From Chloroflexota bacterium (GTDB lineage Bacteria > Chloroflexota > Dormibacteria > Aeolococcales > Aeolococcaceae), in the NCBI GenBank assembly GCA_005880445.1, contig VBGJ01000154.1, positions 1 through 39,523 on the forward strand: a stretch of 39,523 nucleotides of DNA, in the 5' to 3' direction. Both the position numbers and the translations under genes were made by a program. This document shows, piece by piece, positions 1-11,687 of the stretch (position 1 is its first letter; the number at the start of each line of letters is the position of its first letter). The notes beneath the pieces were generated by a model. The model was not told where the DNA came from. It ran no database searches and saw only the letters and a list, made by a program, of their open reading frames with translations.

Positions 1-311
1 AGGCGCCCCAGCCGCCCGGTGGACACGACGCGCACGTCGTCCACTTCTACGCGCATCACGGTGACATCCCCGACGGGCATGCCGAACACGCTGACGCCGC
101 GCACCTCGAACTCGCCGGGACCGCTCACCTCCTGAACATGCCCGTCGCGCGGGCGGAGCTTCTCAGGATCTGTGACGCCCTCGGTACGCACCACGAGGCT
201 CGCGGCCGAGCGAGCGAGTCCCGGAAGCTGCGCTTGCGGCGGGTCGACCACCACGGTCATCTCGCGGCCGCGTAGCCGTACGCACGACAGGCCGTGGTAC
301 GTCAGCTCCAT
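1..311 (-). CDS. MBL-fold (COG2220/UlaG-like) protein, degenerate, 3' end cut by window edge
   Basis: An open minus-strand frame starts at ATG 309-311 and runs without a stop off the left edge (103 residues visible). The opening MELTYHGLSCVRLRG and the later SGPGEFEVRGVSVFG resemble the first strands of COG2220 metal-dependent hydrolases of the beta-lactamase fold, where a YEIKGV-type segment follows the first metal site. At the place where the family carries its HxHxDH-like ligand motif, this protein reads VVRTEGVTDPEKL, so the visible ligands are absent. The gene begins 12 nt after the HtrA-like gene and probably shares its transcript. No function can be assigned. The family call rests on the fold pattern only, and the C-terminus is not visible. 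Confidence 0.6.
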   Translation of the reverse strand, partial: MELTYHGLSCVRLRGREMTVVVDPPQAQLPGLARSAASLVVRTEGVTDPEKLRPRDGHVQEVSGPGEFEVRGVSVFGMPVGDVTVMRVEVDDVRVVSTGRLGR

Positions 312-323
312 GGCCGCCGCATC

Positions 324-1415
324 CTACGACTGCGCGCTCGGGCTCGTCGAGCCGACGGTCAGCGCGATCGTCTTCGTCACGCCGCCTCTGACGACGGTGA
401 GTGTCACCTGCTGATCCACCGCGAGGCCGAGCGCCACGGCGTCGAAGGGATGGCCGGCGTCCACGGCGACGCCGTTCACGGCGGTGACGACATCGCCCTG
501 CACGAGCCCGGCGACCGACGCCGGACCACCCGCGTCCACCGACAGGATCAACCCACCCTGCGGCAGCATCGCCGCCGCCCCCGTAGCACGATCAAGGATC
601 AACGCCGCCGCGCCGAGCGTGGCGGAGCCCGACGTCGCGCCGCCCGAGGCGAGCTGCACCAGTGCCGCGGCATCGCGACCGGACAGCGCCGCCAATCCGG
701 GTACCGCTCCGCCGGCATCGACCACCACCCCGATGACGACGCCGGCGCCGCTCACCAGGGGCGCGCCGTCCTTCCGGGGATCCGCCGTCGCGTCTACCGA
801 GAGCACATTGCTCAGCTGCGGCTCGCCGTCTGGAAGGCTGAGCGTCCGCCCCGTGCTGCTGACGGTCCCGGTGCTGAGGGTCAGCGCGCCCGGCGGTGCG
901 TGGGCCACCGCGATCGCCAGGTCGCCCACGGTGGCTGTCGTGCCCGCAAATGCCAGCGCCGTCAGGTTCTGCGCACCGACGGCTCGCAGAATCGCAATGC
1001 CGTGCGCCGGATCTGCGCGCACGATCGTCGCGGCGAACGCGTGTCCGTCTTCAGTGGTCACGCGCAGCGCCGTAGCGCCGCGGATCGCGTGGATGCTCGT
1101 CACGATCAGGCCGTCCCCGCTCGCCACGAAGCCGTCGACGATGCCGGTGTCGCCGGCGATCAACGTCTGCGCGGTCACCGGTCTCGTCGATATCTCCACC
1201 ACGGATGCGCCCACCTGCTGCGCCAGCTGGATTACGGTGGGGCCGCTCCCGGACGAGCCGCCAGACACGGTGATCGGCTGCGTGATGACGCGCTCGACCG
1301 GGCCGAATCGCGCGTAGATGGCCCAGGCGGCGAGCGCGCCACCGATCAGCCCCACGCACGTGCTGAGCGCCACCACGGCAAGAAGTGGCGGCCGGCGCGG
1401 CGCGTGCGCCGTCAC
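324..1415 (-). CDS. Membrane-anchored HtrA/trypsin-like pseudoprotease with PDZ domain
   Basis: 363 residues with a GTG start that overlaps the upstream MBL gene by 4 nt (GTGA), implying translational coupling. A single N-terminal membrane segment (about residues 11-35) anchors an extracytoplasmic trypsin-like domain (about 60-240) and a C-terminal PDZ domain (about 265-355, with SVAGLVQGDVVTAVNG). The fold matches HtrA/DegP, but only the catalytic His is kept (VTSIHAI, H109). The Asp position of the DPxxDIAVL motif is Gly (DPAHGIAIL, G139), and the GNSGGP serine is Asp (RKDGAPLV, D216). Proteolysis is therefore unlikely. Binding of peptides or unfolded proteins through the PDZ domain, or a scaffold role, remains possible. 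The fold call is firm and the loss of catalysis is inferred from the missing residues. Confidence 0.85.
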   Translation of the reverse strand: MTAHAPRRPPLLAVVALSTCVGLIGGALAAWAIYARFGPVERVITQPITVSGGSSGSGPTVIQLAQQVGASVVEISTRPVTAQTLIAGDTGIVDGFVASGDGLIVTSIHAIRGATALRVTTEDGHAFAATIVRADPAHGIAILRAVGAQNLTALAFAGTTATVGDLAIAVAHAPPGALTLSTGTVSSTGRTLSLPDGEPQLSNVLSVDATADPRKDGAPLVSGAGVVIGVVVDAGGAVPGLAALSGRDAAALVQLASGGATSGSATLGAAALILDRATGAAAMLPQGGLILSVDAGGPASVAGLVQGDVVTAVNGVAVDAGHPFDAVALGLAVDQQVTLTVVRGGVTKTIALTVGSTSPSAQS

Positions 1416-2341
1416 TCGGGGACGACCGCTGCCCGGCGATTCAGATACCGCACGATCCCTGTCGCGTTGCTGTGCACGCCGTTGAGCACCTCGAACTTCT
1501 TGAGCACGTCATCCGGAAGCGCCGCGGGTGCGGTGGCGAAGGCATTCGCGAGCGCCGCGGCCACGGCATCGACTCCGGCGTCCGCGTGCTCCGCCATGGT
1601 GCGCTCGGCCACAGCGACCCAGCGGTGCAGTACCTCCTCCGCCTCGGCGAGCGTGTCGTCTGCACGGTCCACCGGGCCGAAATGCGTCAACACGACGCGC
1701 TCGGGCTTCAGCTCGCGGAAGCGGCGCAGGCTCGCCGTCGCCTGCTCGAGGTCGAAGTCCGGCGGCGGGGTTGCCGGGCGCAGCACACCGATGTCAGGCA
1801 GCTTGACGCCGACCGCGTCTCCGACGAACAACGTGCCGGTCATCTCGTCGAGCACCGCATGATGATGTTTCGCATGGCCGGGCGAGTCGATCATGCGCAG
1901 CGTGCGGCTGCCGCCCACGTCGACGCGAAATCCATCGCCCGCAGCCGCGAGCCGGTCCGCGGGTACCGCGTCCATGCGCCCGTACAGTCCGTCGAGCAGC
2001 GGCCCATATACACGAGCCGCGCTGTCAATCAAACGCGACGGGTCGACGAGATGGCGCGCACCTTTCTCATGCACCACGACGGTCGCCTTGGGAAACTCGC
2101 GTGCCAGGTCCCCGACAGCGCCGGCATGATCGAGATGAATGTGCGTGACGATGATCCAGCGGAGCTCGTCAGGACCGACTCCGGCAGCAGCGAGCGCGTC
2201 GCGAACGGTTGCGGTGCTGCTCTGCGAACCGGTCTCCACCAGCGCGGGCTCATCGCCGTCGACGAGGAATCCCGCGGTCATGCCATCCATGCCGCCCAGC
2301 CGCGTGTCCAGCTGCCGGATCCCGGGCGCGATCTCGTCCAT
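1412..2341 (-). CDS. MBL-fold metallo-hydrolase
   Basis: 309 residues from ATG 2339-2341. The complete two-metal site of the metallo-beta-lactamase superfamily is present: THIHLDHAGA, then SPGHAKHHHAV, GDAVG and finally LTHFG. This is the glyoxalase II/flavoprotein-like branch of broad-specificity hydrolases; the substrate cannot be told from sequence. The C-terminal part is helical (FRELKPERVVLTHFGPVDRADD onward), as in many actinobacterial and Chloroflexota paralogues. A TACGCT box lies 8 nt upstream of the start, overlapping the 3' end of the UPF0182 gene, so the gene probably has its own promoter and a leaderless mRNA. It overlaps the HtrA-like gene by 4 nt and likely heads a small operon with it and the left-edge gene. 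Confidence 0.88.
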   Translation of the reverse strand: MDEIAPGIRQLDTRLGGMDGMTAGFLVDGDEPALVETGSQSSTATVRDALAAAGVGPDELRWIIVTHIHLDHAGAVGDLAREFPKATVVVHEKGARHLVDPSRLIDSAARVYGPLLDGLYGRMDAVPADRLAAAGDGFRVDVGGSRTLRMIDSPGHAKHHHAVLDEMTGTLFVGDAVGVKLPDIGVLRPATPPPDFDLEQATASLRRFRELKPERVVLTHFGPVDRADDTLAEAEEVLHRWVAVAERTMAEHADAGVDAVAAALANAFATAPAALPDDVLKKFEVLNGVHSNATGIVRYLNRRAAVVPE

Positions 2342-2349
2342 CCGCGGTC

Positions 2350-2355
2350 AGCGTA
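2350..2355 (-). promoter_or_regulatory. -10 box (TACGCT) of the MBL hydrolase gene
   Basis: TACGCT on the minus strand sits 8 nt before the ATG, and there is no Shine-Dalgarno sequence. The spacing implies transcription starting at or within a base or two of the start codon. The same arrangement recurs at several genes in this window. Confidence 0.5.
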
Positions 2356-5273
2356 CTAGGAGGGCGACGGCGATGGAGTCGGCGAGCTGGTGGATGACTG
2401 ACCGAGCAACGACTGCACCTTTGCGATGTCGGCCTTCACCTTGTCCTCAGCGGCTCCGAACGCGGTGAAGTTGCCGGCCTTCAGCGCAGCCTGTGCAGCG
2501 TTCTCGTCGCTGACCAGCTGGTTCAGCGCGGCGAGCACCTGCTGGGACAGCGAGCCCGATGGAGTGGGCGATGGGCTCGCCGACGGCGACGGAGAAGGCA
2601 GAGGTCCGGTGGGCACGCCGGGAGCGAGACCTGGGATCGGCTGGGTCGTGCTGTACAGGGTCTGCAGTGCCGAGGTGAATGAGCCACCCAGCGCAACCGC
2701 ATTCTGCGTACCGACGATGACGTACTGCAGCACGGGGAAGCTGGTCCCGCTGGTGGTCGAGGCGAGCACGTAGAACGGCCGCACATAGAGGAAGGAGTCG
2801 TTGTTGAACGGCAGGATGATGACGTTCCCGAAGACGACCGTTGAGCCCTGCTGCGAGAGGGACGGACCGCCACGAGGTGCGGGTGATTCGTCGTGGTGTA
2901 GTCGCACTCCGCGGCAAGCCACGCGGTCATGTTGTTGGCTGCCGTGCCGCTGCCGCTTGCACCAGGTGAGAAGGTTTGCAGCAGCACGAACGACGGCGTC
3001 TGGGAGCCGGGAAGCGTCGCCTCCACGTAGTACGCCTGCGTGTTCTGCTGCTGCCCATTGAGCTGTTCCTGGGCCACCTGATACCGGTCGCTCCCGTTGT
3101 AGAAGACGATCGGGTCTTTCACATGCACTAGCGAGAACGTCTGCGCCTGCGCCTGGAACAGGTCTTCGGGGTAGCGCAGGTGCGAGCGCAGGTATGCCGG
3201 CATCTGGGCAAGTGGCTGCAGCAGTCCCGGATAGATCGCGTTCCAGGCGGCGGTGATCGGCTCGTTGAGGTCGACCGCGTAGAGGGTCGTGGCGCACGTC
3301 CTGGCGTCGACCACCGCCTTGACCGCGTTGCGCATGTACGACGTGCCGTCGTTGGTCAGCTGACGCGACTCAGGGAGCAGCCCCGTCTTCACATACGCAT
3401 CCGCGATCCACATCAGGTGCCCCGACTTGGGGTCGACCACGACGTACGGATCGCCGTCCACCGTGAGCCACGGCGCCAGCGCGTTGATCCGATCCGCGAC
3501 CGCGCGATGCACCAGGGCGCGACTGTTCTGCGTGACCGAGTTGTTGAGGAAGAGATCGAAGCCGCCGAAGTCGGCGATGGACACCGCGAGCTTGTCGATC
3601 GGGTTGTTGACCGGAATGCCAGCCTGGCCGGGACCGGCCTGCGTCGTGTTGTCCGCGCTGCCCGCGGGGTAGTTGAACTCTCGCTGCTGCGTGCCGGACA
3701 CCACCGGCTGCGTCGTGCTGAGCCCGCAATAGATGCCTGGGTCGGCGCTTGCGTTGCCGTCGAAGTACAGATCGGGGGGAGCCGTCGGCGCGACCTGTGC
3801 CATCGGCTGGTGGCCGACGAGGACCTGGGGCTTCCCCTCGAGCGCCACCTGGTTCACCGACACCGCGGTCACGCCGTATCCGTGCGTGAAGTTGAGCGCG
3901 CTGTTGACGAACGACGGGTTGGGGATGTCGCCCTCGGCGATCTCCCGTGGGCCGAGCATCACCTCGGTCTGGCCGCCGGTCGCGGGGTCGGCGTACCGGT
4001 CGACGGTGATCGTCGGGTACGTCTGGTAGCTGCGGCTGCGGTCGATCTGCGCGAACGTGTCCGGCAGTTGACGGTAATCCTGGATGCGGACGTTGCGCAG
4101 GGTGCCCTGGTCCGCCGCCAGGTCCTGCAGCGTCGGGGGATGCGGCGCCCCGAACGAGCGGTTCTCCACCGTTGCGCTCGATCCCGTGTCCTGCAGGTCC
4201 CACGCGTACCGGCTGGTGGTCAGGAAGTCGTTGATGGGGGTCATCTGCGCCGACTGCTCGTTCGGTCCGACGCTCGTGCCCTGATAGATCGCCGCCGGGA
4301 TGCCCTGGGCCAGGCCGGCGACGATCAGCCAGCCGAAGAGAACCCCGCCGAGGGTAATCGCGGTGCCAACCCCCGGGGTACGCCACCGGCGCACGAGCAC
4401 GACCACGACGGCCGCAGCGAGCAGCAGGGCGACCACCTGCAACCCGCCCAGCACCGGGCGGATCACGTTGCGCTGGGTGGCGTCGAGACCGACGAAGCTG
4501 TTCGGCGAGTGGGTCGATGTGGCGAGGTGGTACACGCCGAAGTGCGCGCCGGCCACCGCGAGCAGGAAGATCCCGACCACGCTGATGCCCGCATGCCGGA
4601 TGGCGACGTGGAGCGCGTCGCGCGCTGTCTTCCCCGGCGGCGGGCTCAGCGGGATCGGCACCTCGTCCGGAGCGTTCTCGATGACGAACGCGACGAACCC
4701 CACCGCCAGCGCCCCCAGCAGTCCGAGGATCACGCCGGCCCACACCAGCGCGACAAATGCGTCGATCACCGGCAGCGTGAAGACGAAGAACGAGTAATCG
4801 GAGTGGAACACCGGATCGGTCGCGCCGAACGCAGGTGCGTGGAGCCAGACGAGCACCTGCTGCCACGATCCGGCGAGCGCGGCTCCTCCGATGATGCCGG
4901 CCAGCAGCGCGATACCGGCGCCCACCCACGTGACGATGCGCGCCGCCCGCGGATCCAGATTCCGAGCCGCGAGCCGCCATCCCACCACGCTGAGACCCAC
5001 GAGCCCACCGGTGATCGCGAGGCCGATGAGGAAGAGGACGATCTCCGCGACGAACGGGGTCCAGAAGACGTTCGTGTGCCCCAGGCTCTTGTAGAAGAGG
5101 TAGTCGGCGCGCAGCCCGAGCAGCCAGCGCGCGAGGAGCACCAGCAGGACGATGCCGACGACGATCCCCGCGATGATCCAGCGCCGCCGCCCGTGTCCTC
5201 CCCCCTGCCGCACCACGCGTGGCCGTGGGCGCCGCCGGAAGATCTCTTCCGGGTCGAAGCCGAAGGCGCTCAC
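2356..5273 (-). pseudogene. UPF0182 family (COG1615) membrane protein, disrupted by internal deletion and frameshift
   Basis: From a GTG start the first about 802 residues read as a complete UPF0182 protein: a short cytoplasmic N-terminus, seven hydrophobic segments (about residues 30-330), then a large extracytoplasmic domain with family landmarks such as RYPEDLFQ and a REFNYPAG segment. Near 2860-2868 the frame is lost. After HLVAV the expected 28 or so residues (LPT...GPQQ...region) are missing and the homology resumes in another frame at SLSQQGSTVVFGN, continuing to a stop at 2356. The missing length is about 85 nt and is 1 mod 3. The restored tail ends in a Ser/Pro-rich stretch (PSPSPSASPSPTPSG), a helical segment and another Ser/Pro tail. 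The family's function is unknown. The lesion may be an assembly error. Confidence 0.85.
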
Positions 5274-5279
5274 CCGAGG

Positions 5280-5285
5280 AGTGTA
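5280..5285 (-). promoter_or_regulatory. -10 box (TACACT) of the UPF0182 gene
   Basis: TACACT on the minus strand lies 6 nt upstream of the GTG start with no ribosome binding site between them. This is the leaderless pattern seen repeatedly here. It lies in the gap between the 97-aa gene and the UPF0182 gene. Confidence 0.5.
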
Positions 5286-5319
5286 GCGACGGCTGTGTCG
5301 GTCTCCGGCAGCGTCCTGA

Positions 5320-5613
5320 TCAGCGCCGCTGCAGGAGAAGCCGGACGTCGAACGGGTCGCGGCGGCGGCGGATGCGGCGTGTGACCTCGGGCCGGAGCTG
5401 GACCATGTACGGCTCCTGGTGCCGCAGCACCTCTTCGATGGCGTCGGCGATCAGCATGCCCGCGTGGATGGTCGGCACCCTCTCGCCGACGGCGTCGGCC
5501 ATGCGGTCCGTCACCACGGTCAAGTCGAGCTCGTGGGCCTGCTCGAGCAGATTGAGGCAGTCGTCCAGACGGCGCAGCCGCTGCCGCCGTTCGTCCCCTT
5601 CCGGCGAGATCAT
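5320..5613 (-). CDS. Small hypothetical protein, 97 aa
   Basis: ATG start preceded at 6 nt by TAGGGT, the leaderless -10 pattern of this genome. The product is charged and predicted helical, without membrane segments or cysteines (MISPEGDERRQRLRRLDDCL at the start, an Arg-rich C-terminus). I do not recognise a family. The gene lies 46 nt upstream of the UPF0182 gene in the same direction. Its support is the promoter-like box, the amino-acid composition and the absence of a better frame on either strand; it could still be spurious. Confidence 0.55.
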   Translation of the reverse strand: MISPEGDERRQRLRRLDDCLNLLEQAHELDLTVVTDRMADAVGERVPTIHAGMLIADAIEEVLRHQEPYMVQLRPEVTRRIRRRRDPFDVRLLLQRR

Positions 5614-5619
5614 GGGGTC

Positions 5620-5625
5620 ACCCTA
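5620..5625 (-). promoter_or_regulatory. Possible -10 box (TAGGGT) of the 97-aa gene
   Basis: TAGGGT on the minus strand is 6 nt before the ATG. It is a weaker match than the TACGCT/TACACT boxes elsewhere, but the spacing is the same. Confidence 0.35.
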
Positions 5626-5685
5626 GCGCACCTTCGCGCGGAGGGGAATCCCCCCAAGCGCTCGAAACGGAGCGTACGAGCGTCC

Positions 5686-5895
5686 TCAGAGGGGCAGCAG
5701 CACCCTCTCGACCAGCGGCCGGCCGGCGGCGTCCGGCTCTGCCGGCGGACTGTCCGTGCCTGCCGCGTGCACCACGCCCTTGTCGGCCACCAGCGCGTAG
5801 TCGTCGGCGGCCGCTGTCACTCGATCGACGGGCCCCCCGGGCGAGACGAGCGCCTCACCCGCAAGCAGCTCCGCGATGGTCAGCATCGTGTTCAT
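5686..5895 (-). CDS. Small hypothetical protein, 69 aa
   Basis: I chose ATG 5893-5895 because AGAGAGGA stands 6 nt upstream as a ribosome binding site. A longer in-frame start at 5979 also exists and follows an AGAGGTGATC sequence, so the true N-terminus is open. The product (MNTMLTIAELLAGEALVSPG...) is acidic to neutral with no membrane segment and no recognisable domain. It lies 109 nt downstream of uvrA in the same direction. The 5896-6004 gap holds only its upstream region. Confidence 0.45.
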   Translation of the reverse strand: MNTMLTIAELLAGEALVSPGGPVDRVTAAADDYALVADKGVVHAAGTDSPPAEPDAAGRPLVERVLLPL

Positions 5896-6004
5896 CGCGT
5901 GTCCTCTCTGTGGCTTGCGTCCGCCCATCCTGACACACATGCGCCGCCTGATGAGTCCTCCAAGCGAGACGTTGATCACCTCTTAACGCGGTCTTCGGCG
6001 CGAC

Positions 6005-8932
6005 CTATGCGGAGACGGCAACGCGCCCGCGAGGTCGGGTACGCGCCGGGCGGGCCGCGCGATCGGAGACGGTCGCCACGGCGGCGCTGGGAGCTCCGCG
6101 AAGCATGCGCGCCAGATACTCACCTGTGGCGCTCCGCGGATCGGCGGCGACGTCCGCCGGGGTCCCCGCCGCCACCACCTCACCGCCGGCGTCACCTCCG
6201 CCGGGACCGAGGTCGATGACGTAGTCGGCGGTCTTCAGCACATCCAGGTTGTGCTCGATGACGATCACCGTGTTGCCGGAGTCGACGAGCCGGTGCAGCA
6301 CGCTGAGCAGCTTCTCCACGTCGGCGAAGTGCAACCCGGTGGTCGGCTCGTCGAGGATGTACAGCGTGCTGCCGGTGTCGCGCCGGCTCAGCTCGGTGCT
6401 GAGCTTGACGCGCTGCGCCTCGCCACCGCTCAGCTGCGTCGCCGGCTGGCCCAGCCTGATGTAGCCAAGACCGACGTCCTGCAGCGTGCGCAGCCGGCGC
6501 AGGATGCGCGGCTGATTCTCGAACAGCTTCGCCGCCTCGTCGACGGTCATGTCGAGTACGTCGGCGATGCTCTTGCTCCGGAACTTCACCTCGAGCGCCT
6601 CGCGGTTGTAGCGCTTTCCCTTGCACACGTCGCAGAGCACGTAGATGTCGGGCAGGAAGTGCATCTCGATCTTGATCATCCCGTCGCCCGAGCATGCTTC
6701 ACACCGCCCTCCGACGACATTGAAGGAGAACCGTCCGGGCCGGTAGCCTCGGACCCGCGCCTCGGGCAGCTTCGCGTAGAGATCGCGAATGTCGGTGAAG
6801 ACTCCGACGTAGGTGGCAGGGTTGCTTCGAGGCGTCCGCCCGATGGGCGACTGGTCGACGTCGATCACCTTGTCGATGTGCTTGAGGCCGTCGATCCGAG
6901 CGTGCTTTCCCGGACGCACCTTGGCGCGGTACAGGTGCTGCGCGAGCTTCCGATACAGGATGTCGTTGACCAGCGTGCTCTTGCCGCTGCCGCTGACGCC
7001 CGCTACGCAGATGAACGTGCCCAAGGGAAACGCGACGTCGATGCTCTTGAGGTTGTTCGCCTGCGCCGCCCGCACGACGAGGGCATCGCCTGACCCCGGA
7101 CGGCGGATCATGGGGATGCCGATGCTTCGTTCACCACGCAGGTACTGCGCGGTGATGCTCCGCGGCTCGGCGAGCACCTCATCGAGCGTGCCCGCCGCAA
7201 CCACGTGGCCTCCATGCTCACCTGCGCCCGGCCCGACGTCGACGACATAGTCCGCGGAGCGGATCGTCTCCTCGTCGTGCTCGACCACGATGAGCGTGTT
7301 GCCGATGTCGCGCAGACGCGTGAGCGTGCGGATGAGCTTGTGATTGTCGCGCTGATGCAGTCCGATCGACGGTTCGTCGAGAATGTAGAGCACACCCATG
7401 AGCTTGCTGCCGATCTGGGTGGCGAGGCGAATGCGTTGGGCTTCACCTCCACTGAGCGAGGTCGCGGCGCGGTCGATCGTCAGGTAGCTGAGCCCCACGT
7501 CGTTGAGAAACCCGAGGCGCTCTCCGATCTCCTTGAGGACCTGCCTGGCGATCACGTGCTCGCGCTCGCTCAGGTGAAGGGTCTCCAGGCGCTGGAGGGC
7601 TGCCACGATGCTGTTGGCGCAGAAGTCGGCAATGCTCATGCCGTCGATGGTCACGGCCAGGTACTCGGGCTTCAGCCGCTTGCCGTCGCAAGCGGGGCAC
7701 GGCTTCTGCATCATCAGTCGCTCGATGTCCTGCTTGACCCAGTCCGAGTCGGTCTCGCGATACCGGCGCTGCAGGTTGTTGATCACACCCTCGTAGCCGG
7801 CGTCGAAGCTCCGGGTGTGGCCACTGTGGGTCACGTACCGCATGCGCACCGTCTCGTCTTTCGGCAGCCCATACAGGACGAGGCGCTGCTCCTTCGCGGT
7901 CAGCTCCTCCCATGGCACGTTGAGGGGAACGCGAAACTTCCGGCAGACGGTATCGAGCACCTCCATGAGCCAGTGCTGTGATGGCCCGCGCGTCCACCCC
8001 GAGAGCGCTCCCTCGTTGATGCTGAGCGTCGGGTCCGGCACCACGGCGTCCGGGTCGACCTCCATGCGCATGCCGAGGCCGGTGCAGACCGCGCACGCAC
8101 CGTGCGGGTTGTTGAACGAGAAGTTGCGCGGCGCGGGCTCTTCCATCGAGATCCCGTCGTAGACGCACGCGTACTCCTGTGAGAAGAGCATCTCCTCGAC
8201 CCCGGCGTTCTGGTCTGCGGGAACGAGTAGGATCAGCCCGTCGCTGAGCTTCGCGGTCTGCTCGAGCGAGTCGTTCAGCCGCGAGCGAAGGTCGGGCTCG
8301 ATCACGACCCGGTCGACCACGATCTCGATGTCGTGCTTGAAGTTCTTGTCGAGGACGATCGACTCCGACAGATCAAGCACCGCGCCGTCCACACGGGCGC
8401 GCACGAATCCCTTCCGCCGCGCCTCGTCGAAAACGTCGCGATGCTCGCCCTTGCGGCCCTGCACCATGGGCGCGGTGACCAGCAGGCGCGTCCCCTCCGG
8501 CAGTGCCAGCACCTGGTCGGCGATCTGCTCGATGGACTGCCGTCCGATCTCTCGACCGCACTTCGGACAATGCGGGTGACCGATGCGCGCGTAGAGCAGA
8601 CGCAGGTAGTCGTAGATCTCGGTGACGGTGCCGACGGTCGAGCGCGGGTTCTTGCTGGATCCCTTCTGGTCGATCGATATCGCCGGGCTGAGGCCGTCGA
8701 TGTGATCCACATCCGGCTTCTCCATCTGACCCAGGAATTGCCGCGCATACGCACTCAGCGACTCCACGTAGCGTCGCTGACCTTCGGCATAGATGGTGTC
8801 GAACGCCAGCGATGACTTACCACTGCCCGACAGACCGGTGATGACGATCAGGCGGTCGCGCGGCAGGGTGAGGTCGATGTTCTTGAGGTTGTGCTCGCGC
8901 GCGCCATGGATGGCGATCTGATCGTTGGGCAT
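6005..8932 (-). CDS. uvrA: Excinuclease ABC subunit A
   Basis: Damage-recognition ATPase of nucleotide excision repair; it works as a dimer that loads UvrB on DNA lesions. 975 residues, full length. The first ABC module has Walker [10 protein letters not shown] (33-41) and an LSGGEAQR signature; the second has GVSGSGKST and a second LSGGEAQR. Zinc-binding cysteines are visible as [18 protein letters not shown] and CPACDGKRL in the first half, and as [15 protein letters not shown] with [10 protein letters not shown] in the second. The C-terminus carries an extra Arg/Ala-rich tail of about 30 residues. The ATG is preceded at 9 nt by TACGCT and has no ribosome binding site, so translation is probably leaderless. 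Neither uvrB nor uvrC is in this window. Confidence 0.98.
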   Translation of the reverse strand: MPNDQIAIHGAREHNLKNIDLTLPRDRLIVITGLSGSGKSSLAFDTIYAEGQRRYVESLSAYARQFLGQMEKPDVDHIDGLSPAISIDQKGSSKNPRSTVGTVTEIYDYLRLLYARIGHPHCPKCGREIGRQSIEQIADQVLALPEGTRLLVTAPMVQGRKGEHRDVFDEARRKGFVRARVDGAVLDLSESIVLDKNFKHDIEIVVDRVVIEPDLRSRLNDSLEQTAKLSDGLILLVPADQNAGVEEMLFSQEYACVYDGISMEEPAPRNFSFNNPHGACAVCTGLGMRMEVDPDAVVPDPTLSINEGALSGWTRGPSQHWLMEVLDTVCRKFRVPLNVPWEELTAKEQRLVLYGLPKDETVRMRYVTHSGHTRSFDAGYEGVINNLQRRYRETDSDWVKQDIERLMMQKPCPACDGKRLKPEYLAVTIDGMSIADFCANSIVAALQRLETLHLSEREHVIARQVLKEIGERLGFLNDVGLSYLTIDRAATSLSGGEAQRIRLATQIGSKLMGVLYILDEPSIGLHQRDNHKLIRTLTRLRDIGNTLIVVEHDEETIRSADYVVDVGPGAGEHGGHVVAAGTLDEVLAEPRSITAQYLRGERSIGIPMIRRPGSGDALVVRAAQANNLKSIDVAFPLGTFICVAGVSGSGKSTLVNDILYRKLAQHLYRAKVRPGKHARIDGLKHIDKVIDVDQSPIGRTPRSNPATYVGVFTDIRDLYAKLPEARVRGYRPGRFSFNVVGGRCEACSGDGMIKIEMHFLPDIYVLCDVCKGKRYNREALEVKFRSKSIADVLDMTVDEAAKLFENQPRILRRLRTLQDVGLGYIRLGQPATQLSGGEAQRVKLSTELSRRDTGSTLYILDEPTTGLHFADVEKLLSVLHRLVDSGNTVIVIEHNLDVLKTADYVIDLGPGGGDAGGEVVAAGTPADVAADPRSATGEYLARMLRGAPSAAVATVSDRAARPARTRPRGRVAVSA

Positions 8933-8941
8933 TGACCCTCT

Positions 8942-8969
8942 AGCGTACCCAAGTCCGCGGGGCGGACAA
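8942..8969 (-). promoter_or_regulatory. uvrA promoter (TTGTCC-N16-TACGCT), leaderless
   Basis: On the minus strand TTGTCC (8964-8969) and TACGCT (8942-8947) are 16 nt apart, and the -10 ends 9 nt before the uvrA ATG. A short hairpin, GTCCGC/GCGGAC with a 3-nt loop (8953-8967), lies between and across the -35. It could be the end of the clpC transcript or an operator. No T-run follows it. Confidence 0.55.
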
Positions 8970-8994
8970 CAAGCCGCTTGAGCCCCCCGGACGG

Positions 8995-11520
<2,526 letters not shown>

Positions 11521-11590
11521 CGGTGGCCTCCGCCCCGCCGGCCCCCCCGAAGATGGAAGGGGTCAGTCCCGGGCAGCTGGGAACGTGACC

Positions 11591-11621
11591 ATTATGCCCG
11601 GGCCGCGCACGAGCTAAGCAA
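11591..11621 (-). promoter_or_regulatory. Candidate clpC promoter (TTGCTT-N19-CATAAT)
   Basis: In the 167-nt gap between rpsA and clpC the minus strand reads TTGCTT (11616-11621) and CATAAT (11591-11596), 19 nt apart. Transcription would begin about 60 nt before the TTG start, leaving room for the GGAGG ribosome binding site. The wide spacing lowers confidence. Confidence 0.4.
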
Positions 11622-11687
11622 CTTTCCAAATACGGCCCGGTACCCCGGACGCAACGGCCACATCCCTCCGCGGATGTGCTAGAGGGC

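Noticed and set aside
8953-8967. Intrinsic terminators after clpC, tilS and other genes
   Set aside because: Short GC hairpins are present, but none is followed by a T-run on the relevant strand, so intrinsic termination is not supported.
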